Of a stretch of 64,000 bases of DNA, positions 10,371 to 21,488 are shown in pieces. Position numbers and translations under genes: made by a program. The notes under the pieces were generated by a model. It searched no databases. It was not told the origin of the DNA and worked only from the letters and a program-made list of their open reading frames with translations. The first letter of the stretch is position 1; the number at the start of each line of letters is the position of its first letter. The DNA lies in NCBI GenBank assembly GCA_902702965.1, contig CACRXP010000032.1, positions 287,664-351,663 on the forward strand. The letters are read 5' to 3'. This DNA is from Spirometra erinaceieuropaei (Eukaryota; Platyhelminthes; Cestoda; Diphyllobothriidea; Diphyllobothriidae).

Positions 10371-11229
10371 CTGTAGGAACAGTCAAAAAAGTTGTTTTGT
10401 GCTTATTGTGTTCATTATAATTGGAATAATAGAATACATAGTGGCACAAGTTTATAGCATCATCTTCATTTCAAGAAAACGAGCCAAATGACACTTTTTT
10501 TCCACGCAAAGTAGAGCTTAGCAGGCAACAAAGAAGCCCGACAATCATAAGTTTAATTGAACCCGAAATTTTCGTTTAACTAAAAAGCTTGTGGTAGGAA
10601 TGGAAATTCGAACCAAAAAATTAAAAGAAATCACCAAAAATATCACCTAATATTAAAACAGTTCAGTATTTGGTGGCCGGTTTTTGAGTGATCTTTAACG
10701 CCCGCATCTCCTACTCGGTACTAATGGTAATAGAACGGCGCGTCTTTGACTATTTTCTGCCCTCATGTTTTCCGAAAAATGTGAAAGTGTTCCGATTTGC
10801 ATTATTAACTCGTTTTAGCTGACGATTTTTAGTACTTTTGTACTTTAGCACTTCCGTTGATGGTTTAAGGATTCGCGTGATCAGCCCAAAAGGCCGACTC
10901 TAAGGTTATCCTCAACACTGATCTAGAATCCGTTTACCGTTTATGCCCTTCATCTGAGTCGATGTGGCCTCTGAAAGGTTATGTGGAGGTATGGCGTACA
11001 GAGAAGATAAACGCACGATCACCGAAACAGTAGGAGTATTAGCCTGATCATTCAGACTTACGCAATAGCCAATCTCCGGAGACTAGGAAAGTGTTATAAC
11101 AAATGAACAGTTTCGCAAATACTCCCATGTTACGTTTGAAAAGTCAAGTTGGCAAACACGTGTTTTCGGTAATTTTTCTTCAGGCCAATGCAGTTAGATG
11201 AAGGAATGAAAATTTACAAAATTAACAGT
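10371..11229. other. Intronic sequence, nothing recognised
   Basis: No recognised gene or repeat. The stretch contains only short open frames. Confidence 0.4.
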
Positions 11230-11263
11230 GTTTATAGGTGTCTCAAGGGCTATTAAATCATTA

Positions 11264-11692
11264 TCACTCATCTTTCCCACGCCGCCCACATGAGGAAGTC
11301 GGCGGGTTTTGGTCCTTAGAGCTAGGAGAGGGGGGTGAGAGAGTCTTTGAGTGATGTCCTTGGATTGGGTACACGGAGTACCCATTAATGTACTTCGGGA
11401 TTTGAGACGGCATGCCGTCATCAATTGAGGTTGGCCTTGGCCACGTCAGAGAGAGCGCTTGTGTCAGGGTTTTCTGACAGCATAACACCGGATTCGCTAG
11501 CCGTATATCCACTGCCTCGGCTGTTTTTAGTATCCGTTTACGTAGACCATTAGAGAAGATTTTTGGTGTCCGACAGACAATCTGAAATGCTTCCTTGGCA
11601 TCAGCTCGGTAATCCGTATCGATTAAATGTGCGAGAATAGAACTCAAAATCGATCGGGTCTGACCTGTGGACATATGTTCACGCATCTTCAT
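11264..11692 (-). pseudogene. PLE2 endonuclease C-terminal region, inverted copy
   Basis: The minus-strand frame is open for 142 codons. It contains SSILAHLIDTDYRADAKEAF, RKRILKTAEAVDIRLANPVL and CCQKTLTQALSLTWP, the C-terminal half of a PLE-type GIY-YIG domain (conserved His, the AEA Glu region and the LC-QK-WP ending). The GIY and YIG motifs are absent, so it is a terminal-repeat fragment and not a complete enzyme. The downstream 60 residues are proline- and serine-rich and probably untranslated tail. Confidence 0.7.
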
Positions 11693-11794
11693 TACCAGGC
11701 ATCTCGGTGACTACCGTAGGAGGCCATATCAGTTTGCATCTACTCATTCACTTGCTCCTGTGGAGCGGCGTACATCGGCCGTACAACGAAGCGC

Positions 11795-12190
11795 TTGGTA
11801 GAGAGGGTGCGTAAATATATGCCCGCCTGGCTAGACAGAGGTGAGACCCGGTCGATTTCGAGTTCTATTCTCGCACATTTAATCGATACGGATCACCGAG
11901 TCGATGAAAAGGAAGCATTTCAGGTTGTCTATCGGACACCCACAAACTTCCCTAAAGGCCTACGCCACGGATGCTAGCAACGGCCGAGGCAGTGGCTATA
12001 CGGTTAGCGAATCCGGTGTTATGCTGTCAGAAAACCCTGACACAAGCGCCCTCTCTGACGTGGCCAACGTCAACACTGAGCAGATGTTACCGTTGCGTTT
12101 CTGAAGACAGACTCCTTTATGAGTCCAGAGGCCCAGAAGGAGTGTTCCTTTTCTTAGCAACAAGAGCCCGGAACTTTCGCTTCTAGTCGT
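11795..12190 (+). pseudogene. PLE2 endonuclease C-terminal region, forward copy (frameshifted)
   Basis: SSSILAHLIDTDHRVDEKEA and FQVVYRTPTNFPKGLR lie in one frame (to about 11970). TAEAVAIRLANPVLCCQKTL and TQAPSLTWP follow in another. The sequence is the mirror image of 11430-11692 on the other strand, separated by about 100 bases. After the WP motif comes a hammerhead-like remnant at 12101. Confidence 0.7.
12101..12135 (+). ncRNA. Degenerate hammerhead-like motif (PLE2 tail)
   Basis: CTGAAGA (12101-12107) is followed by a GACTC/GAGTC stem around CTTTAT, but the expected GAAAC is replaced by CAGAGG. The position after the endonuclease end matches the other elements. It is most likely inactive. 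Confidence 0.35.
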
Positions 12191-12419
12191 CGGAAGTTAT
12201 CCACTGGATGTATTAGGTCCTCAGGATAAGGAACGATAAGAAGAACTCCTTTTCTCATCCCTCGTCCCTACAAGGATATGAAGTCTACGGCTACCTGACC
12301 TGGCTGACTGCATTCTTACCGCGACTTTCATTTCAGAGATTCAAGTGTTCTCACACAACTGCTTTTCAAGAAGTTTGAAATACAGTAAGTATGCTGTCTC
12401 ATGAAATTTTGACCGAAAT

Positions 12420-13335
12420 TCTGCAATGTTAACGGCAACAAGAGCTGAGAGTGCTGAGTCATGAGGCCAATTTTATTACGGCGGATGCTAAGCCGGCAGA
12501 ATTTGTCGCTGCACTTGAAACCCTGCTAGTAAGAACCGACTAGGCTAAACCCACTCTGTGCCGGAAGGTCACCTACCCCACTACTGAAGAACAGGCCCAT
12601 CAGTAATATGTCGCCGCAGAGATAGAGGCAATGAAGTAATTATAAATGGACTTGGGCATAATAGTGCTGCAAGCCGACAAAGGAGGAGCAACCGTCGTGA
12701 GGATCTACGTCGAGTACTACGGAAAGGCATAGGTCCTCGTCGACGGCCAACAGTCCTACAAATCCACGTCTTCCTCGCGAGCCATATCTATGATTGGCCA
12801 ACTAATCGGACTCCTGAACCGACTCAAACGCAACAGTGCAATATCGCTAGACGAAACCAACGGACACGGCACTGGCCCGGTTTTATGGATTACCCAAAAT
12901 CCACAAACCCGATATTCCCCTTCGACCGATCGTTGCCTTGAAGGGCAGTCCCAGCTACAACCTATTCAAATGGATGGCCCGAGAAATTAATTTTCCACGA
13001 GAAAACTCGAGGACCTCCATCAATTCGGCCTCCCAATCTTTGACTGACATCTGTGGAAAAGTTCTCCGACCTGATCAGATTATGGTGTCCTTTGACGTCG
13101 TTTCGTTATTCACATCCATCCCACCGGAGCTGGCATGCGACGTTCTGCGCAAAAGACTCGAAAAAACTGCAACGAAACGAACAGACCTCTAAAAATTGAT
13201 CATTTACTGCAACTCTTTGCTTTCTGCCAACAAACTGTTTTCATCTTCAGTGGCAGTACATAGGAGCAGATCAAAGGAACCCCGATGGGTTCACCAATAT
13301 CCAGCATAAGCCCACTTGTAGTATTGGGGATATTT
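12420..13335 (+). pseudogene. PLE2 reverse transcriptase remnant, several stops and frameshifts
   Basis: Recognisable pieces in order are LSHEANFITADAKPAEFVAA, DLGIIVLQADKGGATVV, ARFYGLPKIHKPDIPLRPIV, then MVSFDVVSLFTSIPPELACD at about 13083-13142, and EQIKGTPMGSPIS at about 13267. These line up with PLE1 RT. The YVDD region is not present: the match ends at about 13330. No function is expected. Confidence 0.8.
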
Positions 13336-13944
13336 ATTTCAGTGCTCGACCTCGAGTGAGTTTATCGTTAACGTTATATGAACAAGCTCACGTCAAGGCT
13401 TTTTCTAAAGCTTTGAAAGAGACCTCCCAGCAAACTAGCAGGCAGTGAAGTCGAAAGCCTGTTAATCCTTCATCAAAAAAACGATGAATTAATCCTTACC
13501 GAAAACATCTAGCATGGTATTTCAGCCTTTAAAGTGTAACATGGTGAACATATCATTAACCGATGTAACGACCCGGTTGGACTTATAAATATTAGGTATG
13601 TCGGGTACACGACAGCTGTTTCACTTAAAATGATTAGTAATGCCCTGCTATGCGCGCCACCTAAAGCAATACCATCTAAATCACATGTACTTGGGGCGTG
13701 AGTACGGCTACAAAACACAAGGGCAATTAGCAAATTAGACAGTTAACAAGTGGCTTGAAACGTTGGCAGACAATATTTCAATTCTTTTTTGTGAAATGCA
13801 GAAAAGAGTTCGGACATCCCTTTAAAACCAGGCTCTGATAGAGTGAATATTGTGATGCCGGTGGTTGGGAAAAAAATTGAGGTTTTAAGACTTTAATACG
13901 GTGTGTCAAGAAACTGTTCACTGACAGACAAAACGCGCACATAC
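13336..13944. other. No recognised gene
   Basis: This may contain the decayed end of PLE2, since an in-frame fragment NIRYVGYTTAVSL near 13590 faintly resembles the YVG block. The match is too weak to annotate. The open frames on the minus strand (13509-13733) are unsupported. Confidence 0.35.
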
Positions 13945-14082
13945 GGTTGGATTGAAGAATATCGAAATGCAGTCCGACTTCGGGGAATAAACCGTAGAAG
14001 AAGGGGTCAGTACGGGAAATAGCTCTTGCTGGAATATTAGTCCGTTTGTGGACGATAACCACCTCACCGTGCGTGGCCTCAG
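13945..14082 (-). CDS. Possible exon of unidentified host gene
   Basis: The block runs from an ATGCTCAG acceptor to a GTATGT donor. In the phase-1 to phase-1 frame it encodes EATHGEVVIVHKRTNIPARA, then RTDPFFYGLFPEVGLHFDIL and QSN. That exit phase joins correctly to the exon at 10204-10370. A second frame (phase 0-0, reading LIFQQELFPVLTPSSTVYSP) is also open across the block, so the frame choice rests on phase compatibility. The polypyrimidine tract is weak. Confidence 0.45.
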
Positions 14083-14735
14083 CTGAGCATGTTGCGGTGT
14101 AATTTGCAGACAACCCAACCAAAACTGGTAGACGGAGGAGTAAACGAGAGACTTTCAGTGATTCAAGGATGAGGGGCGACAAAAGTGTTGGTTCAAATGC
14201 GGACGAAGAACTCTGTAAATGCAATTAAACGCTGAGTGACTGAAAAATCCACGAAATAATTTGAAGTGTGCCAAGGGAAAAAATCAAAATTTATGAAGTC
14301 ATGCCTGCTCATGTAGCATTTGACTATGTACACACTTAAGAATAATATTCTACTCCATGTGAAGTGAGGATGGAATTGTTTCTCTCTGGCAACGAAGCAC
14401 ATGAAGTGATTAAACTATCCCATGAAATTTTAACAAAATTTTTAAATCCGTTTTCGATTAGAAAGTTTTCGTTTGGTGAAATCGGGCGACAGAATTCACA
14501 ATATTTATTTTGCATCCGGAGACTGGATTTAAATGCGTTTCTTCTCAACCACTACGGCATCTTCACAAGGTAAAGAGTGAGCACCCTTTGATCTTTCGAG
14601 GTGTTTATGAATGCAAGTTTATTTCATGGCAAAAAAAATCGGGAAAGTATTGTTTCCTGTGCGCATTAGGGAGAAACATACAAAATCTTAAAATTTTACA
14701 CGCCAGAGGAACCTAGTTAGGAGGTTAATCCTCGG
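14083..14735. other. Intronic sequence, nothing recognised
   Basis: Around 14400-14480 the phrase TATCCCATGAAATTTTAACAAAATTTTTAA and TTCGATTAGAAAG recall the MITE A terminus in degraded form. Otherwise nothing is recognised. Confidence 0.35.
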
Positions 14736-15702
14736 GACGCGGCGTACTTTTGAGAAAGACCTACTAAATCGAGCCGCAGAAAATCCGAAGTTGTTCTATG
14801 GTTACATAAGAAGAAGCACACGAAACAGAGACCCAATCCCGTTATTGAAAACTAGTGACGACCTAGAACTCAGTGAAGACGGAAAAAAGGCAGAGCACCT
14901 TTCACAGTTCTTTAAGTCCATCTTTACGAAGGAAAGCGCATTTCTCCCTCCCGACTGCGACATAGTGGACGGGCCAACGATTGAGCACGTCTCTTTCGCC
15001 GAAGCTATTGTTTGCAAAGAACTGTTGAAGTTGAATGAGTCTAAATCATCTGGGCCGGACGACATACCGCCCAAATTGTTGAAGGAACTTGCTGGAGAAC
15101 TATCCAAACCGCTGTCCATGCTCTTCGAAGCTTCGTTCGAAGCAGGCTATTTGCCCTCCGATTGGAAATCAGCGCGGATCACGCCAATTTATAAAGGCGG
15201 CAGCAAGGTCTTAGCAAACAACTACAGACCAATCAGCCTTACTTCAATTTGCTGCAAAATTATGGAGAAAATAGTAAAGCGAGAAATAATGCACTTCCTA
15301 GAAGAGCATAATCTGCTATGCGATGCCCAGCACGGATTTCGTAGAGGCAGATCATGCGTGACGAATCTACTATATTGTTTAGATCGCTGGACCCGGGCAG
15401 TCGATGGCAGCAATGCAGTGCACGCAGTCTACGTCGACTTTAAGAAAGCATTCGACAGTGTACCCCATCAGCGTCTCCTGTACAAACTAAACCGAACAGG
15501 CCTGAGGGGTAATCTCCTGAGGTGGATACAAAGTTTCTTGATCGGTCGCTCTCNGAAGAAACTCTGTAGCCGTTTGATGTTTCAATTTTCAAATTTTTTT
15601 TTTTTTTAATTGTTCGCCTCCTTGTAACAAATAGGGAGTTCAAAGGTTTAACACCTATATTTCCCTCAAATAAACTGAACTGAACTGAACTGAACTGAAG
15701 TC
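14736..15702 (+). mobile_element. CR1-like LINE fragment, 5' truncated and internally collapsed
   Basis: The RT frame (about 14745-15550) contains LFYGYIRRSTRNRDPIPLL, SSGPDDIPPKLLKELAGELS, ARITPIYKGGSKVLANNYRP, LCDAQHGFRRGRSCVTNLL and AVYVDFKKAFDSVPHQRLLY, which are fingers and palm motifs of Jockey/CR1-superfamily non-LTR RTs. The coding sequence stops at an ambiguous base (15553), directly followed by non-coding 3' end: a T-rich run, then a tail of TGAAC repeats at about 15672-15700. Simple-repeat 3' tails are typical of CR1-type elements. The catalytic YADD part is missing between them, either deleted or lost at an assembly join. Confidence 0.85.
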
Positions 15703-18607
15703 ACTCTATGCTAACTTGAAAACATCATAAACTTCTGGTTAGATTTTTCATTTGCATTGAACTTGGTTTTATACTTCATAAGGTTCACCGAAAAATACAT
15801 TTCATTATGTTAGGTGAATGAGACTTTTAAAGCCTAGAACTAGGGTCCCCAAGCATGTGTACAGATTCCCCATTTTAAAAATTTGATTGGAACTTTGGGG
15901 GGTGAGAGTCTTGGTAAATACCCGACCCGAAAGTTGCACTTCACTTTCCCGACTAAAAGTTCCCTCGAAAGAGGGATACGTATTTTTTGTATGCTTAATC
16001 GCGGCAAATTAACTTTATCGGTCATGGTTCCAAAATGCCTCGGCTGTACGAAACGGTCATTTCACTCGGGACCCACGAGACATCCAGTCTTCAAATGCGG
16101 CCCTGTAGTCATGCTTTAAACGCATCGGCCACAGTGGCGGGCAAAACCAAATCAGTGCAGCGGACCTGCCTCCCGTTAGCTTTTCAGGCAAACGAGGCTC
16201 CAGCAGTGTTGTGGCACGTGTAGAGGACAGTTTGCCGGCCGCTGTTCTCGGACCCGTCTGCGGTGTTCGTGGCCTGCGTGCGCTGCCAGAAAACTACTGA
16301 ATTGCAAAAGAGAGAGAAGATGTTGGCGCAATGCGGGACAGACAATGCTTGCAGTGCTCTGCCCCTTTGGTGTATTGGTGGCCATTTCAAAAGAGGGAGT
16401 TTGAATTGTACCAAAACTTCTTATGTTCACCTGCTCTGCTGGAGACTTCTCGTCAGCCACCTTGGCCTCAGTTGACTGAAATATTAGCCAAGCTTCAGAA
16501 ATGTGGCTTTGATCAGAAGGGATTGCTGAATTCGCATTGCAGTATTGATTAGCATGCAGCATAACCCCTCGAAATTCCATTAACATTTGAGTGCCAACGT
16601 GAGATTGAGCTTATTCCGGCCGCCTGTAAAGGCGTCCTTAGCAAAAATAATAACGACCTGAACCATGCGCATTTGCATTATCGCTTTTCGTATTATTCCA
16701 AGTTCGAATTTATTTTACAGTAAATATGCAAAATAATACTCCCTCTCGTACGCTTTTGGGCAGACGATTATGTCGCTACGTTGCATTGAAGACGCTTTAT
16801 AAGGATGATGCAATTTTACATAGTATGCGCACTATGTTGTATACTTCATAAGCAGCCTTAACCGACGGACGGACCGCAAAATATTCGTTTCCAAGTATTA
16901 AATTTCAGGGTAAAAGTTGCTTCCACTAGATTTAAAGAAGTATGTGTTTGTGGGCATGTTTAAAATGAACTTAAATCTATAAGAGCATCTGCAAATAACG
17001 GGAAAATTCTTTTGCGTAAGTAAGCATTTTTTACCGAGTAGCGATTTTCTCTGGCAGCCATCTTGGCGCAGCTGCAAGATTTTGGGTTATGTCGCATAAC
17101 GATCAGTATTATAATCCTACACAAGCGTTCCGTTTTAATGCAGAACGCATTTAAGCACTTAAATTAACATTTATTGAGGTAGGATAAATACTGTAATAAA
17201 AAACACAACATAAAAATGGGACGTAAATAGTATTTAATGTTAAACAATTTTCCCAGTCTAATGGTCCTAGAAATTATGAAATATTCACTAATTTAAGACT
17301 ATTAGGTACCGTTGTCTTGTGATAAAAGTCAAGATTAGACATGTATATAGTCTGCGCTGAACTTCATGAGAAATTTCACATATCTGGGTAAGGTTCCGCA
17401 TTGGTAGTATTTTATTTTTGCGTTATAATATAATGTTCTGTTCGTTACAGAAGCACTTCGGAGTCACTTCTCCTCTCCAGAAAATTCCACATTTCCAGCC
17501 TTATTTCAAAATTTGTATCTTTTATGGAGCTCTAATCTTCAAGCATAGACCGCCTTAAAGCCAAAAATGCACGTCCGTCACAATAGGTGACCTATCTCAT
17601 CAAATGGTAGCTGAAACTTTTAAATATATTTTAGATTATAGACGATTACTTGGATGCGGATATAAAAATTGGCTTCCATGCAGTAATATCTCATGAGGTT
17701 TCATTCGCGCGGGATGTCGGCTTTTAAACGATCCACTTGGCAGCTACCAGTGAAATCCGAATCGGTAAAATTGACGACTGAACTAGCATGATGTTTTGGC
17801 AGTGATTGTTGATGGACTTACTGATTGAAATATATATTTCATGGAAAAAGTGTTCAAAGAAATTTTTCCCGCATTTGTTTTTTTTGGATTTTAAGTAGGG
17901 GCATCGTTCGGTTTTTGAAAGGTAACTCCTGAAAAAAAACGAGAAACGCTGGGTGGCTCAGCGATGTGTCCAAAACCTTGCAGCTCAGTCATTCAGCAGC
18001 AAAATCCCAGTGAATTACATACTTGTGCTTTAAGCTAGTGCATGTGTCATAATTAACGTGGAGCATTAAAAACATTAATTAGTCAGCAACCCAGAAAGTC
18101 CTTGTCCCAGACGTCTTTATCGGACTGAAACAACACATATTAAAGTGCTAAAATTCAAGCAGTTTGTGGAACACTATTAAGATAAGGAAGATAAATGCTG
18201 GAGTAATGAGTTAGATTTAGGGTTGGGGACGGGGTTTAGACTGGTGTTAGTACACAAGTCTATGAAGACACCTTAGCATTTAACACAAGCCCACCTATGG
18301 AACTTGCAAAATTTAAGACAATTTCCGATTTATGAAACCCACGTTGTTCTCAGCGCTTAGTCGAAATGCCTAATATATGACCGTGGTTTAAATCCTTGGT
18401 CTAATCTTGAAAGAAACGAAACAAGGCAAATTATGAATTGATAACAACTCAGGGAATTGATTTTCTTCAGTTTTGCGATGACTATTGTGTGTGGGATGCA
18501 AACGTTTTCGGGACTATGTGCATTGAGGTTAGCGTTAAGCAAGTAACTCGTTCGACGACGACCAGTGGAACACGGTGCTTATAAAATACATCAGTTAGGG
18601 GACTTAC
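15703..18607. other. Intronic sequence with degraded repeats only
   Basis: No gene is recognised. From about 16600 to 17700 the sequence is AT-rich and carries isolated MITE A-like words (for example TACTGTAATAAAAAACAC and CATGCAGTAATATCTCATGAGG), too scattered to delimit a copy. The open frames at 16176-16586 on both strands overlap one another and have no recognised domain. Confidence 0.4.
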
Positions 18608-18821
18608 CATTAAGGACGGTGAATTTCGTGACTCAGGAAACACGACAGTCAGTCGTTTGGGTGGAGTGTGTTTATCACCAGTGGTTACACTTATGTCCAA
18701 AAGGAAAGACGTAATGCTGAAGTCAATGCGACGATGCACGTAGATCCGGAAAATGAGCTCTCGATCTGCTTGAGTTCCGCTGGAGACGATTAGTGGACCA
18801 TAATCTATCTGAGTCGTCTGC
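18608..18821 (-). CDS. Probable exon of unidentified host gene
   Basis: A TTTTTTTTATAG acceptor leads into a block that ends ATG before GTAAGTCC, a consensus donor. It enters with one base completing a codon from 18873-19120 and leaves in phase 0. The product reads QTTQIDYGPLIVSSGTQADR, ELIFRIYVHRRIDFSITSFL, LDISVTTGDKHTPPKR and LTVVFPES. This is strand-rich and hydrophilic, with no membrane segment. The intron to the upstream exon is only 51 bases, within the range seen in flatworms. Confidence 0.65.
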
Positions 18822-18872
18822 CTATAAAAAAAACGGAATTGCCTCTCTGCCAATACAGTATAATGAACTCAC

Positions 18873-19120
18873 TGCAGTCTTCGTAGTATCGGTTTTGTGG
18901 GCACATTCAGTATAGCCAACGAACCAACATGAATTAAATCACAGTCCGCGACTATAATATTGTGATGTAAGTCGGGACCGCTGACGGTCAGTTGCAGGTC
19001 TCCAAGGGTGACATTCTCGCAAAAGATCACTTTAACGTCGCAGACGCTTTCAAAGTCTCGCGTAAACGCTGCCGACACTTGTTCAAAGATGACATTTTCG
19101 ATGGTTCCACAGTGTGGCGA
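18873..19120 (-). CDS. Probable exon of unidentified host gene
   Basis: A good acceptor (TCCATTTTCAG) opens a phase-0 block ending at a GTGAGT donor in phase 2. It encodes SPHCGTIENVIFEQVSAAFT, RDFESVCDVKVIFCENVTLG, DLQLTVSGPDLHHNIIVADC and ILNVPTKPILRRLQ. Several cysteines and an N-glycosylation-type motif (NVT) are compatible with an extracellular or lumenal module. The next exon follows after 51 bases with matching phase, which makes this pair the best-supported junction in the model. Confidence 0.65.
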
Positions 19121-21257
19121 CTGAAAATGGAAACAGTTCGCAAATCAAAACAAAGAGCCACATATATTTCCGACTATAAGAGATTTATCATATGTTTCCC
19201 TCTGCAGTAAATGAATTTAAGCAGATTAGAGTATAAGGCGTGTGACAGCACTCTGAATGCGGGATAATGTTGATTACAAAATGACGCTGGTTTCTCTTTA
19301 CGGTGTTATGAACATTATATGCCTAGTTTGGTAATAACGTCTTGGCCAGACTCAAAAGCGTTATTGTTTGGAAATCTGGGTCCTGTTTATTAAATATTTT
19401 TAAATCATACAGGACTAAATAAGGGGTGTGCTGCCGATACTTCGGGCACCGCTGATATATGGTCAGATAAACTCTATGAAACAGGCATGTTATTAAGTGG
19501 TTAGTTCATTAAAACATTACGATGCAAATTAAGTATTATGTATTAATCAATCGGCCTTATTTTCAGACTCCAATAACTGACAGAACAGTGGACATTGGCG
19601 GTTATGATGCATTCTTCTTTCTCCCATGCATCAGTAACGCGTCCAAGTTTGTTAACTGACCGGTTATTAAACCCAGCGCATTTGCTAACGTGGGACGAAT
19701 TCCTTTTTTGAAGTGCATCGCACAAAGATTGGATCACACAAACCAGAATTGCCATGGAGATCACATCATAAAGAGTTGGTTGTGGGTTTGCCTTAACTCC
19801 AAATGAATATCAAGGGAGGATATTTGTCGATGATTTTAGGAAAATTGGAAGTGTCCGAGGGTGGTGGTACTTTCAAGAGGGTTGAATTTGCTTTAATGAG
19901 AGGTGCACTATGTTAACTCGCCCTCTTCCCACTCTCTCTTGCACCAACCGGTTTGTACCAGCCTGTCGGCTGACTACCGACGGGGTTTTACGCATGGGCA
20001 GACGCGACCTTTAGGTCTTAATCTACGCGTGCCACGCACGTGCGCGGGAATGGTTACGATCCCCCCCGGGCGCGTACCCACAACTTCCGTATAATTTGAC
20101 GATAGCCCAAGACTTTGAAGACTGCTTTGCAGATCGTAGGCAGCTACTTGCCAGACATCGAACTCCAACATTAGCTGGATTCATCCGCAGCGGAAGATGT
20201 AAGACTCATGCAGTACTGAGGGGAGATCGTTTTTCGTCGAGATTTTTGTGAGTGCTTTCCACTTACTTAGTTTAAAAACACTCGATTTCCTGGAAATCGA
20301 AATGCCTTTACTTTAACAAGCAACGGCGAATATTTGGATACTGAATTACGACGGTGGTCGCCAAAGTAAGTCAGTATGAGAACTACTCCCCGCAATCTAT
20401 TACAAACGCCATCCAATCAAACCTGCAATATTTACGGGCATTTCGAAATGAAAGGTAGCTCTAGATGATCAGACCGCAAACGACAAAAACACAATTTGTT
20501 ACGACTTTTGAGCTGCTTGTCGGCAATATCCACTGACACGGGACCACAGCCAGTTGTAGAACAATGCGTCAGATGTGGTATCGCGTGAGATGTCAGTCTC
20601 AAGGCTGGAACGTGCCTCTGATTACAAATAATTACTTAGATAGGGTTGTAATACTAATTTGCATGCAAATTTATTCCACGATTTTCGATAAAATCAGGAT
20701 GTCGGTTTTTAACAGCTCTTTCTTGGTTGCCTATAAAAAAATATGCCGATGAGTCCACTTATTCGGGCGTCTGCCTAGTTTCTAAGACCTACGAATGATT
20801 ACAGCCTTGGAGAACTCGGCAGCTGCGTTTTTCATATGTATTGCTTATTTTTAGTATAGGTGGAACAGTCGGAGAAACTCAACCACGGCTTTTTATTTGA
20901 CCAACGTTCAGTTATTAAGTATTTTTCTCAGGTTTGAGTAATGAATCTTAATTAAAACAAGTTACATGCCTTGGACTGCCAGAGCTCACTGACTGGATGG
21001 TGCTTAATCCCATCTAGTAGTTTTAAACTTGCGAACAGTACAGCATAAATCCTTTCATGTAATTAACTTAAAGATACTGGCCAGCAATAACTTATGAAGC
21101 CAACAAGCATACCCAGAATTGTTTACTTACAATTATTCTTGCATCGCAATGCTTATTCGATTTTTGAAGAAAGCAAAACAAGCGGGGATAAGTCAATTGC
21201 AGGGTCTCATTACGAGGTAGGGTAATCTTCAATTTTAAGTATGTTCACTTTACTTAC
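19121..21257. other. Intronic sequence, mostly unrecognised
   Basis: No gene is recognised. Near 20019-20070 the words CTACGCGTGCCACGCACG also occur at 59804-59821, suggesting a repeat R relative. Near 20629-20720 there is a MITE A-like stretch (AATTACTTAGATAGGGTTGTAATAC followed by AGGATGTCGG). Confidence 0.4.
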
Positions 21258-21488
21258 ACTACGCGAGTCCATCATCGTTACGTTCAGCGGCATCCGTATT
21301 GGTACTCCATCCAAGACCCACGTAGTCTGCATGTCTGCATTTACATCAAGGGAGGCCTTCTTTAGAATTCCGACTTCCAAAGTGATTTCCGTTGTATTTG
21401 GCACCGTATTTTCCACATGTCCAAAATAAATATCGATTTTGCTGGTGACATGCAAGTTATCGAAACTGCTCACCGTCAGGAGTTGAGA
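21258..21488 (-). CDS. Probable exon of unidentified host gene
   Basis: The block starts after AACTTTAG, ends at AGT before the consensus donor GTAAGTAAAG, and is phase 0 at both ends (77 codons). It encodes SQLLTVSSFDNLHVTSKIDI, HVENTVPNTTEITLEVGILK and VLDGVPIRMPLNVTMMDSRS. The alternation of hydrophobic residues and two N-glycosylation-type motifs again suggest a beta-sandwich, extracellular-type module. Confidence 0.6.

Larger units (their letters stand above)
11230..13335 (+). mobile_element. PLE2: decayed Penelope-like element with head-to-head endonuclease ends
   Basis: From left to right the locus holds an inverted endonuclease C-terminus plus tail (11230-11692, minus), a plus-strand copy of the same region (11795-12190), and then a plus-strand RT remnant (12420-13330). 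This is the same layout as PLE1: inverted tail first, then forward element, here with an additional forward terminal copy. It belongs to a different PLE subfamily from PLE1, because its endonuclease ends in a LCCQKTLTQA-LSLTWP type motif. Confidence 0.75.

Noticed and set aside
13752..13765. GAAACGTT phrase after PLE2
   Set aside because: No CUGANGA word or stem II upstream, so it is not counted as a ribozyme motif.
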